Shown piece after piece: positions 57,471 through 64,000 of a stretch of DNA of 64,000 nt (positions are counted from its first letter, which is position 1; every line of letters starts with the position of its first letter). The stretch covers positions 3,933,501-3,997,500 of the forward strand of contig NC_019757.1 of the NCBI RefSeq assembly GCF_000317535.1. The letters run 5' to 3'. The notes beneath the pieces are model-generated. The model was given only the letters and a program-made list of their open reading frames with translations. It was not told where the DNA came from and did not search any database. The translations under genes and the position numbers were made by a program. Source of the stretch: Cylindrospermum stagnale PCC 7417. Its GTDB lineage: Bacteria; Cyanobacteriota; Cyanobacteriia; Cyanobacteriales; Nostocaceae.

Positions 57471-59246
57471 GAGACGGCTTTGGTTATTAGCCTCAGAGTT
57501 TATTCTGCGAGGGTTGTTTAATAACACATTTCCCAGCGCAATCATGACAAAGGGGAAACTTGCCAAATGTAGATAATTTTGACTAACTTGCTGACTAGCT
57601 TTTGCTAAGTTAACTTTTGCAGCATTCAATTGAACATTAGCCTGTTTCGTCTTGGCTTCTGCTGTCTTTCGTCTTCCTGCGGCATCCTTTGCCTGTTGTG
57701 ATATCTGCTCGTTTTCTGCCTGAGCCTTTTTCAAATCTGCCTGAGCATTGTCTGTTTCTAACTTAGCTTGTTTTGCTGTGGCGATCGCATCGTTAGATGT
57801 CTTTAAACTTATTTGGGTAACTATAAATGATGCCACAGCCCCCACTAAAGCGAAACCCAACACCACAGAACCAATCCGAATTTGTCGTTTAGCTTTGCGG
57901 TTCGCTTCTACCAAAACTAATTTTGCTTGTTCTTCCACCTCCAATCTTTTTTTAACATCTCGCGTTTCCAATTCCTGACTAGCAGCTAAAAACTGATAAT
58001 CCAAATCACCCAAACTTTTACCTACCGACCATTCTTGAGCATCCTGCAAAGTCTTTCCCCGCAACAAGCGCGACTCATCCAAGCGTTCCGACTCAACCCA
58101 AGCACTCAACACATCAGAGTAAGGACGCAACTTTGCTAAAATCTTGTCGCACCATTCCCGATTAAACACCTCTGCATAAATCTGGTTATATATTTGCAAC
58201 TTGCTATCCCGCTTCACCACCAACCCAGTTAACCGTAGTTCTGCTTGTTCTGGACTGTCATCAGCAACTATTCCCCCCTGCCGCAAAATTTGCTGACACA
58301 ACCCCAATAATCGCCCAGTCCGCTGTTCTCCACTTTGCCAAATTCTGTCTCGAATCGTCTTTAAATGTTCCGGCTCATCCTGCCCTTCCCAATTTTCAAT
58401 AATTCGCCTTCTCACCAATTCTCTTACTCCCCTCTCCGCTAGATTGCTGGAGAGGTCATTCTTTAATTCTTGCACCACCAACTTACAAACCTTTTGCGTT
58501 AAAAAAGGCTGTCCCCCAGTCCAATTTAATATCGCCTGCATCAACTCTTGAGAATTACCAACTCCTACTAAACCCGCTGCTAATGGTTGGACCTCCTGAA
58601 GTTGAAAGCCAGTTACATCAATCGCTTTACCAATATTAAAAGGTGTCCGCCGTCTGTCTTGAATTAAATCTGAAGGTGTAGAAACCCCAAGCAAAGCAAA
58701 GGTTAAGCGATTATATTCGGGTTGGTCTGCTCGTCGGTTATAGCAATCTCGAATCACAGCAAAAAAATCATCAAGCTCAAATTGCAAACTCAAAATACTG
58801 TCAATTTCATCGATAAAAATAACGATTTTTTCAGTAATTTGTTTTAACAAAACAGTTTTGATAAACTTGCTAAACCGCTGCACCGGCGACAGCAAGCCGT
58901 TATCATTCCACCAAATATCTAAATCAAAATTAGTATAAAGATTAAAACTCCCCACCAAACTATCAATAACTCCGGCATACCATTGTTCAGGAGTGATGTC
59001 TGCGGTACCAATGGCGGTAATGTCAATGACTGCACAAGCAAACCCCTCTGTCTGCAACCGCTGCATCACCTGCACCCGCAAGCTAGATTTTCCCATTTGT
59101 CGGGAGTTGAGGACATAACAAAAATCTCCCGCCTTCAAGCTTTGATAAAGGTTAGAGTCAGCTTGCCTGATAACATAGGTTTGAGCATCAACAGGTAAAC
59201 TACCCCCAACCTGATATTCATAGCCAGGGCGGGTTTCTAAGTTCAT
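57420..59246 (-). CDS. AAA-like (AAA_35) ATPase with membrane anchor and coiled coil
   Basis: 608 residues. An N-terminal AAA_35 domain (about 1-330) begins [20 protein letters not shown]; Walker A is [14 protein letters not shown] and Walker [15 protein letters not shown] winged-helix-like region follows, then a transmembrane helix at about 456-477 and an Ala/Gln/Lys coiled coil (about 480-545). The C-terminal ~25 residues ([16 protein letters not shown]) are encoded by a dispersed palindromic repeat, so the original C-terminus, often WD40 or TPR repeats in this family, appears lost. Its ATG overlaps the stop of the upstream AAA gene (TAATG), indicating translational coupling. Confidence 0.8.
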   Translation of the reverse strand: MNLETRPGYEYQVGGSLPVDAQTYVIRQADSNLYQSLKAGDFCYVLNSRQMGKSSLRVQVMQRLQTEGFACAVIDITAIGTADITPEQWYAGVIDSLVGSFNLYTNFDLDIWWNDNGLLSPVQRFSKFIKTVLLKQITEKIVIFIDEIDSILSLQFELDDFFAVIRDCYNRRADQPEYNRLTFALLGVSTPSDLIQDRRRTPFNIGKAIDVTGFQLQEVQPLAAGLVGVGNSQELMQAILNWTGGQPFLTQKVCKLVVQELKNDLSSNLAERGVRELVRRRIIENWEGQDEPEHLKTIRDRIWQSGEQRTGRLLGLCQQILRQGGIVADDSPEQAELRLTGLVVKRDSKLQIYNQIYAEVFNREWCDKILAKLRPYSDVLSAWVESERLDESRLLRGKTLQDAQEWSVGKSLGDLDYQFLAASQELETRDVKKRLEVEEQAKLVLVEANRKAKRQIRIGSVVLGFALVGAVASFIVTQISLKTSNDAIATAKQAKLETDNAQADLKKAQAENEQISQQAKDAAGRRKTAEAKTKQANVQLNAAKVNLAKASQQVSQNYLHLASFPFVMIALGNVLLNNPRRINSEANNQSRLKTTEKEFQSVLTDFSY

Positions 59247-60133
59247 TATCTCACTCCCAGGCGATCGCTAAAATATTGCTGATATAATTCGCACAAAGGC
59301 TTGACTTTATTACCTTGCAGCTTCACCAACCCCATACTGTGGAGTTTAAACGCCTCGGAATTTCCCACATCTACAGGCTCCTTGGCTGCCACAACTCGTT
59401 TAAATGCTGGCAATAATTCGCCATCCTGTTGCAAATTCAGCAAATGGCGGCGCAAATGGTCACTGTAAGGCCCTTCCTCAGTTGGCGCGATTTGTTGGAG
59501 TTTTGGCAGTGTCATTCTCCCACGGGCAATTTGATAAAGCGCCACCCGGATTAAATAAGGATGCCCATCAACCAAAGTCATCAATTCGGCAATTTGTGAA
59601 TCTGTCCAATTCAGTTGATGACGCTGAACTAAATCTTTTACCTGTGCCTGATTTAAATCTGGTAACTCTATCGGTAAACCCACATTAAACGGCGATTGAT
59701 TAATATTCAGAGGGATATAAACTTCTTTGGAATGGACAATTACCAAACGGAGATTTTTCCAAATTGGGTCATTTTTTGACCGCTCATGCCAAGCCCGCAA
59801 CAACCCAAAGAAATCAGCCGCAATTGTCGGATATTTAAAGACTTCATCCACTTCATCCAAACCCAAAACGATGGGGCGATTAATCTCGGCTAACAAATAC
59901 CGTTGAAAGTAATTTGTGCATTTATTCTTACTACCTAAAACCCCTTGCCAATAATTTTCTAATTTATCTGGTAGATTGACTTCATAAGTAATGCTGGCAC
60001 AAAACCACTGCAAAAACTGATCCAAATTACTGAGAAATTCGGCATCTGCTGACTGAAAATTTAAAGATGCAGTCAGATAGCCTTGTTGGTTAGCATAGTA
60101 GAGAATCCTTGACATCAGGGAAGTTTTGCCCAT
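59246..60133 (-). pseudogene. AAA-like (AAA_35) ATPase, 5' part cut from its CHAT domain
   Basis: The annotated frame starts MGKTSLMSRILYYANQQGYL, but the same frame continues upstream as SPIEVDCYQTILKPGALIRV and KAPRQMGKTS, the usual AAA_35 N-terminus, until a TGA near 60213. No ATG, GTG or TTG is available there, so the Walker A segment cannot be fully translated from a standard start. Walker B-like IVLGLDEVDEVF and DGHPYLIRVALYQIARG are intact. In related cyanobacterial proteins this domain follows a CHAT domain in one chain, so this is probably the 3' half of a broken CHAT-AAA gene. Confidence 0.65.
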
Positions 60134-60192
60134 CTGCCGGGGAGCTTTGACGCGAATTAATGCCCCTGGTTTGAGGATGGTCTGATAACAAT

Positions 60193-60624
60193 CTACCTCA
60201 ATTGGCGATCGCGATCGTCAATTGCCCGATTCATCCCCACCACACAATCAATGTGTTGATAAATCGCCTCAGCTTGTACATCGCTGTAACAGGCATTCAA
60301 CAAAACACACTCAATATTATCCTGAAATAACTTAAATAACCTTGCTAGTGACTCTGTACTCACCAGCTGCATTTCCCCCAGGATATTCTCCAACGCCAAC
60401 CCTTCAACTCCCGCCCCATGTCCGCAAAAATGGACAATTTGAGGCTCATAATCCAAAAGGGCACGGCGCAAATCATCAGTACGCACTGCTAATTTAGCGA
60501 TGATTTCAAACTTATCTCGGTTTTTAGCCCGTTCCAACCCCGCCTGAATTTCCCGCACCTCCTCATTTAAACGCAGTTGGCTTGTATTTATGGGATTAGC
60601 CGACAAAATCAGGATTTTTTTCAC
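60193..60624 (-). pseudogene. CHAT-domain N-terminal fragment (caspase-like protease)
   Basis: 143 codons from a GTG start (MKKILILSANPINTSQLRL, EEVREIQAGLERAKNRDKFE). The CHAT catalytic pair is present: His in HFCGHGAG and Cys in VLLNACYSDVQAEAI. The chain is cut after VVGMNRAIDDRDR, where relatives continue for about 60-80 residues (the family continues MNQAIGD, then a FYDALG helix). The cut coincides with CGATCGCGATCGC, two overlapping HIP1-like sites, and the AAA frame resumes at once. Deletion plus frameshift at HIP1 is the simplest reading. Confidence 0.72.
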
Positions 60625-61014
60625 AGCGCTATCAAGTGTTGCTTACAGGCTTCTTACTTAGCCATACTTTATCACAACACAAAACCGAATAATTACTGTC
60701 AGTAGAAGGGGTGTAAGAGAATGTTTGTAAAATATCAAATTGTATCGAGATGCTGTAAAGAGAGAAGAAATATTCTCATACTCCCCATTCCCTATCAGGG
60801 AAGGGGGTTGGGGGGTTAGGTTCCGAGACTTTAGACTTTTAAAAGTCTTGAGCTAATTATATTCGCTAATACAAAATCAAGAATTTCTTAACCCACGTTC
60901 GCGTAGCGTTCCGCAGGAAAGGTGGGTTTTGTCTGTGTAGCCGCGAATTCTCTGAGCCAAAAGACTAATCCAGGTGGTGTCTGTGTAGCCGCGAATTCTC
61001 TGAGCCAAGATACT
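60625..61014. repeat. Spacer with a 48-bp tandem repeat
   Basis: GTCTGTGTAGCCGCGAATTC followed by TCTGAGCCAA occurs at 60931 and again at 60979. Upstream is a CCCTATCAGGGAAGGGGGTTGG / TTAGG spacer block and a CGTTCGCGTAGCGTTCCGCAGG element. No gene. Confidence 0.75.
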
Positions 61015-62064
61015 CTAATATCCAGTTTCCTTTAAGCAATTTTCCCTTAATTCAAAATCAAGACATTCTTTATTTTCTAGCAATCGCTTACCTGCATCAC
61101 CAGGCTGGGAAATCAACAAAATTGCTGACACCACAGCCAGTAGACCAATAGTAGTTAATCCCAGTAAAGTTAGGCGTTTTCTCCCTTGGATAGCAGCAAT
61201 AAAATTATCTTTCCCAGTGGCAGAATCAATCACCTGAATGGGCTTCAGCGCTGTCAAAGCAACAGATGCATTTCTATAGCGATGTTTCCGGTTGCATGCC
61301 ACCATTTTTCTCAACCATGAAGCAAAACTCGGACTAATTTGAGGAACTAATTTCTGTAAATTAAAGCGATAGTTATCATCAATTAACTTACCGATGTCCA
61401 CAGCACGGGTGTTAGTGAGTAAGCAAATCAATGTTGCCCCTAAACTATACAGATCTGACGCCTCAGTCAGAGCATAACCAAACTGTTCTTCTGGTGGCAT
61501 GAAACCAGGCGTACCAGTTACAAAGCTGCTGAGAACCATTTTTGCACCCCTGAGCCGCGCCAAACCAAAATCAACTAGGTAGGCATTCAATTGCTCATCT
61601 ACCAAAATATTCTCTGGTTTAATATCCCGATGAATAATTGACGGAACTTGCGTTTGTAGATAAACCAAAATTTCTAAAATTGACAGCGCAATTTGCTTAA
61701 TTTCTTCCGGATGAAAGCTGCGTTTTAACCCTAAAGACGGGGCATTTTTATATTCCTGCACTAAATAAAAATCCCCTAAATTTTCAAAAGAATCTACATA
61801 GCGGGGGATGCGGGGATGATTTAATTGTTGCATTATTTCAATTTCCTGATCATAAGCTTTCATGCCTGACCAATCAGTAGCTATACTAGCTAAACAGAAC
61901 TCTTTAATCACCACTTTTTGATTCGAGTTAAGAACATCAGCCAAGTAAGTAATACGTCCTTCGTCTCGGTTGCGTCCTAGTGCGCGAATAACTTGATAAC
62001 CTAGTTTGGAAAAATCTGGATAGTGACTGAAGGGGCTTGAATCAGTAAACAAAAACTTACTCAT
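61015..62064 (-). CDS. Serine/threonine protein kinase with C-terminal membrane anchor
   Basis: 349 residues. Hanks motifs: glycine-loop region VIRALGRNRDEGRITYLADV (poorly conserved glycines), VAIK-like VVIKEFCLA, IIHRDIKPENILVDE (catalytic Asp and Asn), VDFGLARLRG, the activation segment GTPGFMPPEEQFG, and SDLYSLGATLICLL. A transmembrane helix at about 297-318 is followed by a short extracytoplasmic tail with two cysteines (KECLDFELRENCLKE). All catalytic residues are present except the glycine-rich loop, which is degenerate. It lies upstream of the CHAT/AAA genes on the same strand but is separated from them by 390 bases. Confidence 0.88.
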   Translation of the reverse strand: MSKFLFTDSSPFSHYPDFSKLGYQVIRALGRNRDEGRITYLADVLNSNQKVVIKEFCLASIATDWSGMKAYDQEIEIMQQLNHPRIPRYVDSFENLGDFYLVQEYKNAPSLGLKRSFHPEEIKQIALSILEILVYLQTQVPSIIHRDIKPENILVDEQLNAYLVDFGLARLRGAKMVLSSFVTGTPGFMPPEEQFGYALTEASDLYSLGATLICLLTNTRAVDIGKLIDDNYRFNLQKLVPQISPSFASWLRKMVACNRKHRYRNASVALTALKPIQVIDSATGKDNFIAAIQGRKRLTLLGLTTIGLLAVVSAILLISQPGDAGKRLLENKECLDFELRENCLKETGY

Positions 62065-62565
62065 TTCTAGCTAAACTTGCTCAAAAGCTGAGAAATACAT
62101 CTGGGAAATACATCAAGAGATGTTTTTTAAGGAAATGGCCAACGGTTTTTACCGTCGCCAAAAGAAAATTCATCTCCCAGCATTTGACTGGTGTAGACAC
62201 AGCTACAGAGTCAGTGGAAGTGAGTCGACTCCACACCCTGAAAAAGTCTTTTGAAAACATTTTCGCTTCCAAAAAAGAATTCATCTCTCTAAGCTTACCG
62301 AGAGATAACTCCTTCTCCATACTCCCAACGGAGTAAGAATTGAACATTAAATCTGCGTGAGTAGATCTGAGTAAATTTCCCAGAGCGAAATTACCCTTGC
62401 ATTATGTATTCTGCACATCAAACTCCATTGAGAAATCACAAAACATTGATTTTGTCAAGGTCTAATTTAGAGTAAAAGTCAGAGATACTCACCCAGATTT
62501 TAACCACGCCAAGGCGCATAAGCACAAAATTCTTCCTGATATCTTTGCGTCTTGGCGCGAAATTA
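62065..62565. other. Spacer upstream of the kinase gene
   Basis: About 500 bases. Two related GAGATGAATTcTtTTgg..gCGa strings (minus strand, about 62165 and 62285) form an imperfect direct repeat. An 88-codon frame covers them but shows no protein-like pattern. Near 62500 the ACCACGCCAAGGCGC / GCGTCTTGGCG spacer repeat occurs. Confidence 0.45.
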
Positions 62566-63456
62566 TCACCTTTGTGCTAACCAATCGATAATCTGGGCAT
62601 TAACAACACCTGGAACTTCATCATGGGGACAATGACCAGCCTGAGGAATGGGCACAATTTTGATGTCTTTGCCATTTTCTTGCGCCTCATAGTAAATCTT
62701 AGCTCCTGAGATCGGCGTCCAAGGATCATCAGCACCCCAAATTACTAATAAAGGACGTTCTACTTTTGGCAATAGTTCCTCTGGACTTGGGCCGGGAGGT
62801 GCGGTGAGAATAGAAGCGAAAACCTGCTGTGCGCCTGGATCGCAAGAGGGTGTATACAATAAATCAACTAGTTCATCGGTCACAGCTTGGCGATCGCAGT
62901 AAACTTGGTAAAGGGTGCGGCGAATTTGGGCTTTTTGGCGGATGCGGTTGTAGACAAATTTGCCTGTAATCGGATGACCAACCAACTTGTTAAAAGCTGC
63001 CATCACAATCCTAAGTGGAGGGTTTAATTCATCAGGACGATGACTCAAACCACCCGCAGAGTTAATCAACACACCACCAGCAGCAATTTCCGGATGTTCT
63101 GCCAGTACGATCAAACTTAAAAGTGCGCCGATAGAGTTGCCGATAAATATAGCTGGTTCTTTAATCTGTGCTGTGCAGAAATCTTTCAGCAGTTCTACCC
63201 ACACCTCCACCCTATAATTAATTGGTGCTTTGTCAGAACCACCAAAACCCAAAAGATCCAACGCAAAAACTTGGTAGCCAGCATTTGCTAACACCGGGAT
63301 ATTTTTCCGCCAGTGTCCAATAGAAGCACCAAAGCCGTGAACCAGCACCAAGGGACGTCCTGTACCCATGACAGTGTACTGAATTTTATGCCCCTGCCAA
63401 GTCCACAAGAATTTTTCCAAGGTGACTGAAGGCGGCTGCTGGGTAGTTAAATTCAT
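62566..63456 (-). CDS. Alpha/beta hydrolase, pheophytinase-like group
   Basis: 296 residues from the ATG at 63456 (MNLTTQQPPSVTLEKFLWTW); the longer frame upstream is not conserved-looking. Motifs: LVLVHGFGASIGHWRKNIPVLA, FALDLLGFGGSDKAP, the serine elbow FIGNSIGALLSLIV, acidic WGADDPWTP and catalytic histidine QAGHCPHDEVP. The GNSIG elbow and overall spacing resemble plastid pheophytinase and related cyanobacterial hydrolases. The substrate is unproven. Confidence 0.82.
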   Translation of the reverse strand: MNLTTQQPPSVTLEKFLWTWQGHKIQYTVMGTGRPLVLVHGFGASIGHWRKNIPVLANAGYQVFALDLLGFGGSDKAPINYRVEVWVELLKDFCTAQIKEPAIFIGNSIGALLSLIVLAEHPEIAAGGVLINSAGGLSHRPDELNPPLRIVMAAFNKLVGHPITGKFVYNRIRQKAQIRRTLYQVYCDRQAVTDELVDLLYTPSCDPGAQQVFASILTAPPGPSPEELLPKVERPLLVIWGADDPWTPISGAKIYYEAQENGKDIKIVPIPQAGHCPHDEVPGVVNAQIIDWLAQR

Positions 63457-63823
63457 TATTAAGATTCCTAAAGTATTATTTTTATATAGTAAACTTCTCC
63501 GTCCAAAGGGTAAATTATTGAATTCGTCTCTTTCTTGTCTCCTCCAAATCCCCAACACTGGGGTTTCTTACCCCGACTCTGACAGCGATACCAAGGCAGG
63601 GTATTGAAAAAGACATTAAAATCTGATATCATTACCACTTAGACGCAAAACAATTCTTTAACTTCCTACCTAGCTTTACCTGAATTATCAATAATTTGAG
63701 TTAACCTTCATGAAGTAGAGATAAACAAACTGAGTCATTTAGATTAAGTCGGCAATAGCCAACCTAGGAAAGTTCTTTAATTATCAAAACTGTGACTGAT
63801 AACTACCGTTAATTTAATAAAGA
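63457..63823. other. Spacer before the last gene
   Basis: 367 AT-rich bases between divergent genes; no repeat or coding frame recognised. An inverted GGGGTTTCTTACCCC lies near 63561. Confidence 0.45.
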
Positions 63824-64000
63824 TGCTAACCGATACTAGGACAGTGAACTTACTAAAAAATGTGCAGTTATGGTTATTAGGAATAGGAGCGAGTTTAATA
63901 GCTATTCACCTAAATATAACCTGGAGAGATAGCACTTCTGAGGTATTTTTAATAAATCTTCTGTTTTTGGCATTTGTCTGTTTTTTAGTCAAGGAAAAAC
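63824..64000 (+). CDS. Membrane protein, N-terminus only; probable cyanoexosortase
   Basis: From the ATG at 63824 the frame stays open to the window end (59 codons): a short polar start, then LLKNVQLWLLGIGASLIAIH and, after NITWRDSTSEVF, a second hydrophobic helix LINLLFLAFVCFLVKEK. The WLLGIGA.LIAIHL.(L/I)TWR pattern is what I remember from the start of cyanoexosortases, which process PEP-CTERM-like proteins. The catalytic Cys, Arg and His lie beyond the window, so this is tentative. Confidence 0.5.

Noticed and set aside
62081-62347. 88-codon minus-strand frame upstream of the kinase gene
   Set aside because: Covers an imperfect direct repeat, has no recognisable domain or SD, and the codon pattern looks random. 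I considered a transposase fragment but found no motif.

Overview
The window is chromosomal DNA of a filamentous, very probably heterocyst-forming cyanobacterium (Nostocales, close to Nostoc/Anabaena). Support comes from the dense HIP1 octamers (GCGATCGC), the Calvin-cycle and photosynthetic genes prk and petH (the latter with a phycobilisome-linker domain), a FurA protein whose five cysteines fall exactly where they do in Anabaena FurA, and the gene order cobN / peptidoglycan-binding protein / furA / sigC, which I recall from Nostoc sp. PCC 7120. Most genes are housekeeping. Many spacers are filled with decayed repeat families (AGAGGCGCAGAGGACGC, TAGAGAC palindromes, CTCTCC hairpins).

Layout. 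1-9.5 kb: 3' part of cobN, a peptidoglycan-binding protein convergent with furA, sigC, gpsA, lipA. 9.6-10.2 kb: tRNA-Pro(CGG) followed at once by what looks like a decayed end pair of a type V-K (Cas12k) CRISPR-associated transposon. 10.2-19 kb: mtnP, a 12-TPR membrane protein, an acyltransferase, a pseudo-caspase whose 3' end is tandemly duplicated, and sat. 19-20.4 kb: an orphan ParD-like antitoxin and a Panacea-type toxin-antitoxin pair. 20.9-24.8 kb: mnmA, a SPOR-like protein, and nnrD. 24.7-30.5 kb is an accessory region. A 3-kb block flanked by two copies of the nnrD 3' end carries two or three secreted proteins; then come a decayed HigBA module, two AT-rich orphan genes, VapBC, and tRNA-Lys(CTT).

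30.5-44.5 kb: a hybrid sensor protein with a DXCF-type cyanobacteriochrome GAF domain but a degenerate kinase core, a GHL10-type glycosidase, glcD, an intact histidine kinase, a CAAD protein, an SLH protein, hom (with an in-frame palindromic repeat insertion) and petH (with an expanded repetitive linker). 45.7-50.7 kb: prk, metK, a pentapeptide protein, a hydrolase and a DUF2358 protein. 51-57 kb: a PIN-like nuclease, a Uma2 gene, uvrA, and a second Uma2 gene broken by a frameshift. 57.4-62 kb: a signalling cluster on the minus strand made of a CHAT protease-like fragment, two AAA-like ATPases and a Ser/Thr kinase. The CHAT-AAA gene appears to have been broken at a HIP1 site. The window ends with an alpha/beta hydrolase and the first 59 codons of a probable exosortase-type membrane protein.

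The strongest candidates for something new are the CAST-like element ends 60 bp downstream of a GTN motif in tRNA-Pro, the putative photoreceptor that has lost its phospho-acceptor histidine and ATP-binding residues, and the repeated use of HIP1-bordered palindromic repeats as in-frame insertions in essential enzymes (hom, cobN). All functional statements rest on reading motifs in the sequence; no search was run.
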